This document shows positions 10,429 through 19,317 of a stretch of DNA of 64,000 nucleotides, one piece after another. The first letter of the stretch is position 1; each line of letters opens with the position of its first letter. The notes under the pieces are model-generated. The model worked only from the letters and a program-made list of their open reading frames with translations, searched no databases and was not told the origin of the DNA. The translations under genes were made by a program, and so were the position numbers. The stretch is from Spirosoma montaniterrae (GTDB lineage Bacteria > Bacteroidota > Bacteroidia > Cytophagales > Spirosomataceae): the NCBI RefSeq assembly GCF_001988955.1, contig NZ_CP014263.1, positions 2,976,001 through 3,040,000 of the forward strand, in the 5' to 3' direction.

Positions 10429-11469
10429 TTATGGATTGTGAAGTGGTTTGCGGAGAATTAACTGATTGGCTTCCTGTACCACGTCGGCCCCAAACGTTTC
10501 GGCCAGAATGCGTGTCAGCAGCGTAGTGTCGGTAGTAGGCAGCTCGCCCGTATACGTAGTTTCTTTCCAACCCTGCCCATCGAACACAAGGGTCAGCCCG
10601 TATACCTCTTCAACGCGCTGACTGAGTTCCGACAGGGTTGCCGCCCGGAAGAGCAGCCGTCCGTTGCGCCACGCCGTCAGGCTGGGGTCGGCAGTAGGCA
10701 TAACCTGAATGGCGGGTCGATTGGCTGGTTGCTGAGCAGTCTGACCGGGTCGCAGTTCGAGCGTCCGGCTGGGTTCACGAGCCGACGAAAGACGTATCTT
10801 ACCTTCGTCGAGCGAAACGGTTGTTTTACTACGGAGCGTGTTGACGTTGAAGCGCGTACCCAGCACCTCAATGGTTAGTTCACGGGCATGAACCACAAAA
10901 TTGCGCCCCTTCGCGGGAGTTGGCCCCGGCTGTTTTGTTACTTCAAAATAGCCCTCGCCCGACAGCCAGACTTCGCGCTGTTGCCCAAACGACCAGCGGC
11001 CCGGCACCCGCAGACTGCTGTTGGCCGCCAGCGTAACCACAGTCTGATCGGCCAGCAGAATACGTCGCTGTTGCCCAAAGCCCGTTTGATACGTGTCACT
11101 GGCCCACCCATATTGATACCCCTGCCAGCCCAGCAGTCCCAGCAGCAGGCAGGCTGCTACGCGAAGCCAGGTTCGGCGATACAGCGGAATGATGCGTACC
11201 GGGGGCGCGTCGATCTGGGTTAGTACTGCCTGAAATCGTTCGTGAAGCTGATGGGGCGTCAGCGTTTGCCAGTCGGCTACCCGTAGTTGCCGGATTAGCA
11301 GCCGGGCGGTGTCGATGGTATCAGCTTTCTGAGGGAAAGCCAGCCGGAACGCCTGCCAGTAGGCTTCCTGCTCGGGCGTGCCCTGAAGCACCCAGTTCTG
11401 GACATCCTCGTCCATAACAAAGTCGAGCGGCTCGAAGGACAGGTAATGGTCAAACGGTTTTTCGGACAT
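10429..11469 (-). CDS. FecR-family anti-sigma factor
   Basis: An inner-membrane anti-sigma factor of 346 residues. The start used is the ATG at 11469 (MSEKPFDHYL); an extended reading frame upstream would run into the sigma factor gene. The N-terminal 90 residues are cytoplasmic, a single membrane helix spans about 100-120 (WLRVAACLLLGLLGW), and the periplasmic part carries the FecR domain (ILLADQTVVTLAANSSLRVP) and the C-terminal DUF4974-like domain (FRAATLSELSQRVEEVYGL). It should hold the adjacent ECF sigma factor until the SusC STN domain signals. It starts 98 nt after the sigma factor stop and ends 13 nt before the SusC start. Confidence 0.93.
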   Translation of the reverse strand: MSEKPFDHYLSFEPLDFVMDEDVQNWVLQGTPEQEAYWQAFRLAFPQKADTIDTARLLIRQLRVADWQTLTPHQLHERFQAVLTQIDAPPVRIIPLYRRTWLRVAACLLLGLLGWQGYQYGWASDTYQTGFGQQRRILLADQTVVTLAANSSLRVPGRWSFGQQREVWLSGEGYFEVTKQPGPTPAKGRNFVVHARELTIEVLGTRFNVNTLRSKTTVSLDEGKIRLSSAREPSRTLELRPGQTAQQPANRPAIQVMPTADPSLTAWRNGRLLFRAATLSELSQRVEEVYGLTLVFDGQGWKETTYTGELPTTDTTLLTRILAETFGADVVQEANQLILRKPLHNP

Positions 11470-11567
11470 AGTGTATAGCCTATATCCAACAATGACAGAC
11501 AGGGCACTCTTTGTAATAAGTGAATTGTGAAATTTTTTCTTAGAATAAGAGAAATGTATTAAGCGGT

Positions 11568-12149
11568 TTACTGGCTCGTCCACGCTACCTGCATCAGGGC
11601 CAGTAGTAGCCGCCAGTTGGCTGGAAATTGTTCGCGTATAGCTTTCAATGCCAGATAGACCTGATTGCGGGCGGCCTGGTAACTCAGGTTCATGACGGCG
11701 GCAATCTGAGGATAGTCGAGGTTATTAAAAAAGCGTAGGTAGAGTATTTCCCGTTGCCGGGGTGTCAGGGCATTAAGTGCCCGTTGCAGTGCCTGAGTCT
11801 GCTGCTGTTCATCTAACGAATCGATCCATTGCTGTTCAAAGGAAAACTCAGCGGTAAATGACAGCGTATCGTGTTCAATGTCGGTAAACAACGGTTCTCT
11901 CCGGTGTCGACTCAGTTGATTGCGCAGCGCACGCAGCAAATAAAACCGGATGGAGGTAGTGGGGCTGGTGGTGGCGCGGTATTGCCAGAGTTCTACGAAC
12001 AGATCCTGGATGGTATCTTCGACCAGTTCGGGCGGCAGGCCAAACCGACGCCCGTAGTTGAGCAATCCCTCATAATGGTCGAAGTAGATTTTGGCAAACG
12101 CCGAGCGGTCGCCTTGCCGGAATGCATTCCAGGTATCGGCTTCAGTCAT
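11568..12149 (-). CDS. ECF-type RNA polymerase sigma factor
   Basis: A 193-residue sigma-70 family factor of the Bacteroidota FecI/RpoE type. Region 2 is visible in the N-terminal half (FAKIYFDHYEGLLNYGRRFG, then VEDTIQDLFVELWQYR) and region 4 in the C-terminal half (LTPRQREILYLRFFNNLDYP, followed by an HTH ending in YQAARNQVYLALKAIRE). It is the first gene of the sigma-FecR-SusC-SusD-dehydrogenase string and most likely directs RNA polymerase to that operon and perhaps others. Confidence 0.94.
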   Translation of the reverse strand: MTEADTWNAFRQGDRSAFAKIYFDHYEGLLNYGRRFGLPPELVEDTIQDLFVELWQYRATTSPTTSIRFYLLRALRNQLSRHRREPLFTDIEHDTLSFTAEFSFEQQWIDSLDEQQQTQALQRALNALTPRQREILYLRFFNNLDYPQIAAVMNLSYQAARNQVYLALKAIREQFPANWRLLLALMQVAWTSQ

Positions 12150-12200
12150 ACAGGCATTCGTAAATATGACAAGCTGTTGAATCGAACGCTAAAGAAACAA

Positions 12201-12234
12201 AAAACCCCTGAATAACAGTGTATTCAGGGGTTTT
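12201..12234. terminator. Bidirectional intrinsic terminator
   Basis: A perfect inverted repeat: CCCCTGAATA (12205-12214) pairs with TATTCAGGGG (12221-12230) across a 6-nt loop, and A/T runs on the two sides extend the stem. Read on the minus strand it ends in a T-run, so it can terminate the tRNA-Glu transcript. Confidence 0.85.
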
Positions 12235-12260
12235 TGTACAACATCCGTTGTATATGTTAG

Positions 12261-12332
12261 TGACCGATACGGGAATCGAACCCGTGTTACCGCCGTGAAA
12301 GGGCGATGTCCTAACCGCTAGACGAATCGGCC
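12261..12332 (-). tRNA. tRNA-Glu (anticodon TTC)
   Basis: Read on the minus strand the 72-nt sequence folds as a tRNA. The acceptor arm GGCCGAT pairs with ATCGGTC (one G-U), the anticodon arm CCGCC/GGCGG encloses the loop CTTTCAC with anticodon TTC, and the T arm contains GGTTCGAATCC. The discriminator base is A. CCA is not encoded. A strong terminator lies 27 nt downstream. The stretch 12150-12517 holds only this tRNA and its terminator, plus a possible TATTTTTG -7 box at 12473-12480 for the next gene. Confidence 0.97.
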
Positions 12333-12517
12333 GTCTTGTAAAAAGACCCAACGTTTTGGCTTATGTGCCGCTGCGTTGGCGAATCGTGGTGCAAAAGTAG
12401 GGCAATAAACCGATAATGCAATAGGCTATCGTAAAATTTTTCTCAAAAAACGGTTCCTGTGCGTTTTCGTCCTATTTTTGAACACGTTAGCCTGTTCATT
12501 TTTTTTAACCCCTATAC

Positions 12518-15091
12518 ATGAAACAATTCGTACTGCTGGCGGGCCTTGCGGTCGCGTCGCTGTCGGCTGCTGCACAAACAGCCTCCCCCACCTCAACGAG
12601 CCTGACATCGCCCGCCCAATTTCTTGGCTATTCGGTTGGCGACCGGTTTACTCCCCATCATCGTGTGCTGGCCTATGCCGAACTGGTTGCCCGGCAGGCA
12701 CCTAACCGCGTTAAGCTGATTCCTTACGGCCAAACCCACGAAGGCCGACAACTGATGGTAGTAGCCGTGGCATCGGAAGCTAACATGGCCCGGCTGGAAG
12801 AAATCCGAACCAACAACCTCAAGCGTATCGGTATGATGGATGGTGCGCCCTCTGCCGCTACCCCAGCCATTGCCTGGCTGACCTACAACGTTCATGGCAA
12901 CGAAGCAGTTAGCACCGAAACGTTTCTCGATGTATTATATCAGTTGCTCGACACCAAAAATGGCAGCGGCCAATCGGCTGTTTCGCAAAAAATTCTAAAC
13001 AACACGGTCGTGATTCTCGACCCCGATGCCAATCCCGACGGGCACGACCGCTACGTGAACTGGTATAATCAGATGATGGGCCGGATGGCCGACCCTACGC
13101 CCGCAGCCCGCGAACACAACGAACCCTGGCCGGGCGGTCGCTACACCCACTATCTCTTCGACCCTAACCGCGACTGGGCCTGGCAAACGCAGGAAATCAC
13201 GCAGCAACGCATGGCCCTCTACCAGCAATGGATGCCGCACCTGCACGGCGATTTCCACGAAATGGGCGTTGAAAGTCCCTATTATTTTGCGCCTTCGGCT
13301 AAGCCGTACCACGAAGACATTACGAAGTTTCAGCGTGATTTCCAGCAGACTATCGGCCAATATTGCAGTCGGTATTTCGACCGTAACGGCTGGCTCTACT
13401 ACACCCGCGAACGCTTTGACCTGTTTTACCCCAGCTACGGCGACACCTACCCAACCTACAACGGAGCCATCGGCATGACCTACGAGCAGGGCGGCAGTGG
13501 CCGGGCCGGGCTGGCCGTCGAAAAAGCCGACGGCGACACCCTTACGCTCCGCCAACGCATCGATCACCACGTAGCAGCCAGTATAGCCACGCTCGAATCG
13601 GTGGCCGACCGTGCGCCCGATGTTGTAAAGGAGTTCGGCGCGTTTTTCGACAAAGCCCGCAACACGCCCGTTGGTGCTTACAAAAGCTATGTCATTAAAT
13701 CGAATGGCGACGCCGGACGGTTGAAAGCCTTGCAACAACTGCTTGACCGGAACAAGATCAGCTACGGCTACGCGGGCAAGGCGCAGACGGTAACGGGCGG
13801 CTTCAACTACCTCACGCAGCAAACCGACAAGAGTGTTTCGGTAGCTGCCGAAGACTTGGTTATCAGCGCGTATCAGCCAAAATCAACACTGTTGAAAATT
13901 CTGTTCGAGCCGAAATCGACACTCGAAGATTCAGCAACGTATGACATCACGGCCTGGTCGCTGCCCTACGCGTTTGGGTTGCAGACATATGGCTTCACAA
14001 CGCGCCTGAATCCGGCGAACAGCCAACCGCCAGTTGTAAGCACCAGCCAGTCGGTAACAGCAACCGGGCGGCCTTACGCGTACTTGGTGCGCTGGCAGTC
14101 GATGCCGGCAGTACAGACGCTGGCGGGGTTGCTGAAACAGAAAGTGAAAGTACGGGCGTCGGAGAAGACGTTTGAACTGGATGGCAAAACCTATCCGTCG
14201 GGTACGCTGATTATTCCCCGCGCTGGTAACGAACGCTTTGGCGACCGCTTCGACGCGCTCGTTCGGGCCGAGGCTACCCGCACTGGTGCTGAACTGACGC
14301 CGGTTTCGACAGGGTTCGTCACAAAAGGCTCTGACTTTGGTTCTGACTTCGTAACCAGCCTGAAAGCTCCGCGCGTGGGCGTTGTGATCGGCGACGGTGG
14401 CCTGCCTCCGGCGGCTGGCGAAGTCTGGCATTATTTCGATCAGGAACTCAACTACCCCATCTCGCTTTTTGATGGCAACGCACTCGGCAACGTGGAATGG
14501 AATAAATTGGACGTGTTGATTTTGCCGACAAATTACGCCTATAGCCGCATCCTGAACGACCGGGTGCTGACAGCCCTGAAAAGCTGGATTCAGGCGGGCG
14601 GCAAACTGATTGCGATGGAACGGGCGGCTGCCTTTCTGGCCGGTAAAGACGGATTCGACCTGAAAGAGAAGGAAGATAAAAACAAAGACAAAGATAAGAA
14701 ACCAACCCCCGTCGATTCGCTCAAACTCTACGGCGACCGTGAACGCACGGCCATTTCCGATGAAACGCCGGGCAGCATCTACCGCGTCAATATCGACACC
14801 ACACACCCGCTTGGCTTTGGCCTGACGGGGGGTTATTACACGCTGGTTCAGAATGCTTACAACTTCGATTTTCTGAAAGATGGCTGGAACGTAGGCTATC
14901 TGAAAGGCAACAATTATGTGGCTGGTTTTTCGGGCAAAAATGCCAAAGAGAAGCTTAAAAATACCCTGCTGATGGGCGTTCAGAGCTACGGGCGGGGCAG
15001 CGTGGTGTATTTAGCCGACAACCCGCTGTTTCGGGGATTCTGGTACAGCGGCAAACTGCTGTTCGGCAACGCCGTGTTTATGGTGAATTAA
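12518..15091 (+). CDS. Secreted M14-family zinc carboxypeptidase-like protein
   Basis: An 857-residue exported protein with a signal peptide ending ASLSAAAQ. The peptidase M14 domain occupies about residues 45-380. The zinc-binding HGNE motif is at NVHGNEAVSTE, a conserved PDANPDGHDRY segment follows, a second histidine lies in HGDFHEMG, and a candidate catalytic Glu lies in MTYEQGGSG. The remaining 450 residues contain a glutamine-amidotransferase-like fold of the kind seen in large Bacteroidota M14 proteins, with a lysine-rich insertion (EKEDKNKDKDKK). It probably trims peptides in the periplasm. It stands alone on its strand; an IS element follows its stop codon closely. Confidence 0.88.
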   Translation: MKQFVLLAGLAVASLSAAAQTASPTSTSLTSPAQFLGYSVGDRFTPHHRVLAYAELVARQAPNRVKLIPYGQTHEGRQLMVVAVASEANMARLEEIRTNNLKRIGMMDGAPSAATPAIAWLTYNVHGNEAVSTETFLDVLYQLLDTKNGSGQSAVSQKILNNTVVILDPDANPDGHDRYVNWYNQMMGRMADPTPAAREHNEPWPGGRYTHYLFDPNRDWAWQTQEITQQRMALYQQWMPHLHGDFHEMGVESPYYFAPSAKPYHEDITKFQRDFQQTIGQYCSRYFDRNGWLYYTRERFDLFYPSYGDTYPTYNGAIGMTYEQGGSGRAGLAVEKADGDTLTLRQRIDHHVAASIATLESVADRAPDVVKEFGAFFDKARNTPVGAYKSYVIKSNGDAGRLKALQQLLDRNKISYGYAGKAQTVTGGFNYLTQQTDKSVSVAAEDLVISAYQPKSTLLKILFEPKSTLEDSATYDITAWSLPYAFGLQTYGFTTRLNPANSQPPVVSTSQSVTATGRPYAYLVRWQSMPAVQTLAGLLKQKVKVRASEKTFELDGKTYPSGTLIIPRAGNERFGDRFDALVRAEATRTGAELTPVSTGFVTKGSDFGSDFVTSLKAPRVGVVIGDGGLPPAAGEVWHYFDQELNYPISLFDGNALGNVEWNKLDVLILPTNYAYSRILNDRVLTALKSWIQAGGKLIAMERAAAFLAGKDGFDLKEKEDKNKDKDKKPTPVDSLKLYGDRERTAISDETPGSIYRVNIDTTHPLGFGLTGGYYTLVQNAYNFDFLKDGWNVGYLKGNNYVAGFSGKNAKEKLKNTLLMGVQSYGRGSVVYLADNPLFRGFWYSGKLLFGNAVFMVN

Positions 15092-15149
15092 CGACCCAGA
15101 AATACAGGTTTCTAAAACATGAGTCATCCCGAATTTTAGGGACACTCTG

Positions 15150-15217
15150 AAAAAAGAACCTCCTTTCTTAGCTTTGAGCATCACCACAACGCCAAAGCCA
15201 GAAAGGAGGTCTTTTTT
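15150..15217 (+). promoter_or_regulatory. Hairpin that sequesters the transposase ribosome binding site
   Basis: ACCTCCTTTCT (15158-15168) pairs with AGAAAGGAGGT (15200-15210), an inner GCTTTG/CAAAGC stem extends it, and AAAAAAG/CTTTTTT extends it outward with one bulged base. The right arm contains a perfect Shine-Dalgarno sequence AGGAGG ending 8 nt before the ATG at 15218. The stem plus T-run also has the form of an intrinsic terminator. Either way, transcripts entering from outside the element would not give transposase, a known self-limiting device of insertion sequences. Confidence 0.75.
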
Positions 15218-16564
15218 ATGGCAACGCCATGCACACAAAATAACAATACGACGCGCGTAAAGTCAACCGCGAATGACTTTCTACAAGCCCGAATACAGCA
15301 CTATCTCCAACCCATTCAAGACCAGCTACTCCAGCAAATCGACAAGCGACTCGTAGCTACCTTTGCGACCTTGTTTAGCAGCATTCTGCTCTTTCGTAAC
15401 ACGAAGATGGGACTGCTACTGAGTGAGTTAGGAGGCTATATCGCTGGGCATGCCCACGCCCCGGCAGGTACCAAACGCCTAAGCAACCTCTTACGATGCG
15501 CCTATTGGGACGCTGCTGTTATCGAGGAGTTTTTCTGGGCCAAGACCCAACGACGCATTGCCCAACTGGCGACTATGGGCAAACGGCCTTTGCTGGTGTG
15601 GGATGATAGTCGCATCGAGAAGCCAGAAAGTTGGTTTGTCGAAGGACTTTGTTCAGTCGAAAGTAGCAAGGGGAAACGACTCACCAAGATCAAGAAAGGC
15701 TTCTACAAGCCCCCTTCAGCCCGCATCTGCGTGCCGGGCTTTCACTGGACGGGTGTATTACTGGCCGCGCTGGGCGAAACACCCAGTGTGTGCCAGATGA
15801 GTTGGTGGACGACGCGGGGCAAGCATAAAGAGGTGGGTACCAACATCATGTTCCGTCTGCTTAGGCAGTTACAGGCCCATCTGCCAGCTTCCGTGCTGCA
15901 TGTGCTGGATCGGGGCTATGCCAGTAGCTGGACGATTGAGTGGATGAGCCACTTCAAACAGGACTTTCTGGTGCGCTGGAAAAAGAATCACCTACTGACT
16001 CACGGCGAAAAAGGCACCAAACAGACCCATCTGCTGGCCCGTAGTTGTGCGCCCCAGAGCCGTAAGCTCCTGCGCGACAAGGAACGTAAGATTACCAAAC
16101 AGGTCAGTGTGGGTTGGCTGGCCGTTCGTCATGCGGAGCATGAGCTATTGCCTTTATGGTTGCTGGTGGTCCGGGATCGCAGGCATCAGCAACCGCCCAT
16201 GTACCTGCTCACATCCGTACCCGTCCGGGATGTGCATCAGGCTTGGCTACTGGTACACAGTTACATGCACCGTTGGCAGATTGAACAGGCTTTTCGAGCG
16301 GGCAAGGCCGAGTTCGGCCTGGAGTCGCCCCGGCTGTGGTTCTGGGAGAACCGGCTAAAGCTGTTGGGCATAGTCAGTTTAGTGTATGACTTTCTGTTAT
16401 CGCTGTTACGCCACTGGCCGGATTGGATACCCCTATTTTTGAAACGGTGGGTACCCCGAACAGGCAATCGGCACCGATGCTCGTCGGTGCCGATTTACAG
16501 ACTGCGGTTAGCCATCTCAAACGCTTTAATGGTGGCCTTCGCCCTCACTCAAAATTCGGGATGA
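15218..16564 (+). CDS. IS4-family DDE transposase
   Basis: The transposase has 448 residues. The catalytic residues can be read: a first Asp in LLVWDDSRIEK, a second Asp in LHVLDRGYASSW, and the Glu in the segment YMHRWQIEQAFRAGK. That last segment exactly fits the YREK signature of the IS4 family (Y, two residues, R, three, E, six, K). The frame is complete with an ATG start preceded by AGGAGG, so the element may still be active. The gene is oriented with its neighbours, but its ribosome binding site is locked in a hairpin. Confidence 0.93.
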   Translation: MATPCTQNNNTTRVKSTANDFLQARIQHYLQPIQDQLLQQIDKRLVATFATLFSSILLFRNTKMGLLLSELGGYIAGHAHAPAGTKRLSNLLRCAYWDAAVIEEFFWAKTQRRIAQLATMGKRPLLVWDDSRIEKPESWFVEGLCSVESSKGKRLTKIKKGFYKPPSARICVPGFHWTGVLLAALGETPSVCQMSWWTTRGKHKEVGTNIMFRLLRQLQAHLPASVLHVLDRGYASSWTIEWMSHFKQDFLVRWKKNHLLTHGEKGTKQTHLLARSCAPQSRKLLRDKERKITKQVSVGWLAVRHAEHELLPLWLLVVRDRRHQQPPMYLLTSVPVRDVHQAWLLVHSYMHRWQIEQAFRAGKAEFGLESPRLWFWENRLKLLGIVSLVYDFLLSLLRHWPDWIPLFLKRWVPRTGNRHRCSSVPIYRLRLAISNALMVAFALTQNSG

Positions 16565-16640
16565 CTCATGTTTTTACGTTTCGGCGGGGTAAATCAGAGA
16601 AGGCATTGTCTTCTTCTGCTAAGAATTTAACAAACTCAAT

Positions 16641-18848
16641 TTGGTGAAACCTTTCCTGTTTCTGCTCAACGCCCTCTTTCTGTCGGTGCCACTGCTGGCT
16701 CAGAAGAAAAATGAAGCTTATCAACTGCATATCAGCCGGGCTACATCGCCCATCGTACTGGATGGGTCTGTCGATGAATTGGCCTGGCAGACGGCTGAGG
16801 TAGCCGGTAATTTTTCGATGGTACTGCCAATGGATACCAGCCGGGCCAATGTGCGTACCGACGTTCGTATGGCCTACGACGATAACAACCTGTATCTGAG
16901 CGCAGTCTGTTACCACGGCAACGTGCCGGGGCCGTACATTGTTGAATCGCTCCGGCGCGACTGGAATTTCGGGCGCAACGACAACTTCATCTTTTTCATG
17001 GACACCTTCGACGACCAGACCAACGGTTTCACGTTCGGCACCAATGCCGCCGGGGCGCAGTGGGATGGTCTGCTCTACGAAGGGAGTAGAGCCAACCTGA
17101 GTTGGGATAACAAATGGACATCGGTGGTGCGCAACTACGCCGACCGATATGTACTCGAACTGGCAATTCCATTCAAAACCATTCGGTACAAACAGGGCAT
17201 AACGCGCTGGGGTATCAATTTCAGTAGGCAGGATTTGAAAACTACCGAAAAATCGGCCTGGGCACCCGTACCGCGTCAGTTTCCAACGGCCTCTCTGGCC
17301 TACACGGGCGTGCTGGTATGGGACGCCCCACCGCCATCGCCCGGCCCGAATATCTCGCTGATTCCATACCTGCTGACGGGCCTGACGCGCGATTATCAGA
17401 ACAGCGTTCCTACCAAAGGCCGGTTTGATGCGGGTTTAGACGCTAAAATTGCCGTTACGTCGTCGCTCAATTTAGACCTGACCGTTAATCCTGATTTTTC
17501 GCAGGTCGACGTTGATCAGCAGGTGACGAACCTCGACCGTTTTGAGCTGTTTTTCCCCGAACGGCGGCAGTTTTTTCTGGAAAATGGCGATCAGTTTACC
17601 AACTTCGGTTATACTAACATTCGCCCATTTTTCAGCCGCCGGATTGGGCTGGGCGGGGTTCCGATCCGGTTTGGGGCGCGGCTAAGCGGCAAACTCAACA
17701 AAGACTGGCGGTTAGGTGTGATGGACATGCAAACGGGCCGCGTAGATGAACAGGGTTTGCCTGCTCAGAACTTCGCGGTGCTGGCACTGCAACGGCGCGT
17801 ATTTGCCCGCTCGAACGTGGGCGTATTGTTCGTGAACAAACAATCGCTGAATTACAGGCCTGAGGCCAACAAACCAACCTATTCGCAATACAACCGAAAT
17901 CTCGGCTTCGAGTATAATCTGGCTTCATCGAATAACTTATGGTCGGGTAAAGCCCTGTATTTGAAGTCGTTTCAGCCGTTTATATCCGGCGAAGACGCTG
18001 TAGTGGCCGGTAATCTGCAATACAATAGCCGCCGGTGGGTGCTGGGTGGGCAACTCGAACGGGTCGGAAAAAACTACACCGCCGAAGCAGGTTATGTACC
18101 ACGCCGGGGCTACACGAAGGCACTGGCAACGGCGGGTTATACGTTCTTCCCGACGGGCGGTTCGGTACTGAGCCACGGCCCACTGGTTCAGAGTGTCCGG
18201 TTTTTCGACCCTGCCGGGCGGCAAAGTGATGCCGAGACGTTTCTGGCGTATCTGGTCACGTTTCGCAGCCGGGCCACGTTTCAGAGTTGGATAGCTACCG
18301 ACTACATTCGGCTGCTGGCCCCGTTCGACCCGACAAACACGGGCCGGGATAGACTCGAAACCGGTACAGAACACCGCTGGCGAGCCTGGGGGACCGAATT
18401 TCTGTCGAAACCGCAAAGCTTATTCACCTACGGTTTTTCGTCGCGCTACGGCGGTTACTATGCCGATGGCACCCGGCTGTTTCTGACCGGTACGCTTGGC
18501 TACCGATTTCAGCCCTACGTCAGTTTAGCCGCCAACATCAGCTACACCGACATTCGGCTGGGGCAGCCCTGGGGGCGTACCCGGTTCTGGCTGGTTGGCC
18601 CCCGCTTCGACCTGACCATGACCAACACGCTGTATCTGACCACGTTTGTGCAGTACAACGAGCAGCAAAAGAACATGAACGTGAATGCCCGCGTACAGTG
18701 GCGTTACAAACCTGCTTCCGACTTTTTTCTGGTTTTCACCGACAACTACCTGCCGAACTCAGCCCAGATTGGGCAGGACGTACCAGGGTTATTTTCGGTC
18801 AGAAACCGGGCGTTGGTCTTAAAGTGGACGTATTGGTGGAACGTTTGA
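16641..18848 (+). CDS. DUF5916-type protein with CBM9-like N-terminus and barrel-like C-terminus
   Basis: A 735-residue exported protein. The signal peptide (KPFLFLLNALFLSVPLLAQ) is followed by a CBM9-like beta-sandwich (PIVLDGSVDELAW to about residue 230) and a long beta-rich region with alternating aromatic strands ending WTYWWNV, as in the DUF5916 family of presumed outer-membrane barrels. Its biochemical role is unknown. No ATG is available: an in-frame stop lies at 16620-16622 and the only starts are TTG at 16641 or GTG at 16644. The IS4 element ends about 70 nt upstream, so the native promoter region may have been replaced or displaced by the insertion. Confidence 0.8.
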   Translation: MVKPFLFLLNALFLSVPLLAQKKNEAYQLHISRATSPIVLDGSVDELAWQTAEVAGNFSMVLPMDTSRANVRTDVRMAYDDNNLYLSAVCYHGNVPGPYIVESLRRDWNFGRNDNFIFFMDTFDDQTNGFTFGTNAAGAQWDGLLYEGSRANLSWDNKWTSVVRNYADRYVLELAIPFKTIRYKQGITRWGINFSRQDLKTTEKSAWAPVPRQFPTASLAYTGVLVWDAPPPSPGPNISLIPYLLTGLTRDYQNSVPTKGRFDAGLDAKIAVTSSLNLDLTVNPDFSQVDVDQQVTNLDRFELFFPERRQFFLENGDQFTNFGYTNIRPFFSRRIGLGGVPIRFGARLSGKLNKDWRLGVMDMQTGRVDEQGLPAQNFAVLALQRRVFARSNVGVLFVNKQSLNYRPEANKPTYSQYNRNLGFEYNLASSNNLWSGKALYLKSFQPFISGEDAVVAGNLQYNSRRWVLGGQLERVGKNYTAEAGYVPRRGYTKALATAGYTFFPTGGSVLSHGPLVQSVRFFDPAGRQSDAETFLAYLVTFRSRATFQSWIATDYIRLLAPFDPTNTGRDRLETGTEHRWRAWGTEFLSKPQSLFTYGFSSRYGGYYADGTRLFLTGTLGYRFQPYVSLAANISYTDIRLGQPWGRTRFWLVGPRFDLTMTNTLYLTTFVQYNEQQKNMNVNARVQWRYKPASDFFLVFTDNYLPNSAQIGQDVPGLFSVRNRALVLKWTYWWNV

Positions 18849-18944
18849 TAATCAGAACGTTGAACAAACGGTTTCGCGTGTAGTTAAATGACCATTCGCC
18901 GGGTGCGGTTGCCCACGGCACTACACGTTTTTTGCTCAACAATT

Positions 18945-19139
18945 ATGAAAGCTCTATTGCGTTTTTTACCGACGGCCATTGTCGCCCTATTTCTGACACT
19001 GTTTCTGACCAGTTGCGAACTCATCGGCGATATTTTCGCAGCCGGTGCTTACACGGGGATCATCGGCGTTATTATCGTTATCGCGGTTGTTATCTGGCTG
19101 GTTTCAAAATTATTCGGCGGAGGACGTCGGGGCATATAA
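18945..19139 (+). CDS. Small predicted lipoprotein/membrane protein
   Basis: A 64-residue protein. The start at 18945 (MKALLRFLPT) is chosen because it begins a proper signal sequence ending in the lipobox LTSC. A second hydrophobic helix (TGIIGVIIVIAVVIWLV) and a basic Gly-rich tail (GGGRRGI) follow. No function can be assigned. It ends just before the palindromic repeat at 19159. Confidence 0.6.
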   Translation: MKALLRFLPTAIVALFLTLFLTSCELIGDIFAAGAYTGIIGVIIVIAVVIWLVSKLFGGGRRGI

Positions 19140-19158
19140 TACGACATTGAATCAGGTA

Positions 19159-19266
19159 TGGCGTGTTGCTGACGCACGTGGAGACGCAAAGGGTTGCGTC
19201 TCTACAATTGGCCATCCAGTGTAGAGACGCAACCCTTTGCGTCTCCCTCGCGTCAGCAACACGCCA
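19159..19266. repeat. Long imperfect palindrome, MITE-like
   Basis: Outer arms of 17 bp (TGGCGTGTTGCTGACGC at 19159-19175 and its complement at 19250-19266) and inner arms of 26 bp (19180-19205 and 19221-19246) enclose a 15-nt loop. The inner arm itself contains the smaller palindrome GAGACGCAA-AGGG-TTGCGTCTC. It lies between two convergent genes (the small lipoprotein and dapA). It may be a non-autonomous mobile element or serve as a bidirectional terminator. Confidence 0.85.
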
Positions 19267-19317
19267 ATGCAACGTCAAATCGGTGTAAAGTCATCCAGAG
19301 GCATAGATACAAATAAA

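Larger units (their letters stand above)
15114..16574 (+). mobile_element. IS4-family insertion sequence
   Basis: An element of about 1.45 kb bounded by matching inverted ends: AAAACATGAGTCATCCCGAA at 15114 and onward on the left, and its reverse complement ending near 16574 on the right; the match continues to about 24 bp. The A/T bases at the outer edge may belong to the flanks, so the true tip could be CATGAGTC (15118 and 16570). It carries one transposase gene with an intact reading frame. No clear direct target duplication could be identified. It lies between the M14 peptidase and DUF5916 genes without interrupting either. Confidence 0.88.

Noticed and set aside
12995..13822. A 275-residue antisense reading frame inside the M14 peptidase gene
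   Set aside because: It mirrors the codon pattern of the peptidase gene, has no recognisable domain, and the sense frame is a clear family member.
15108..16580. A target-site duplication for the insertion sequence
   Set aside because: Flanking bases were compared for several possible ends and no convincing direct repeat was found.
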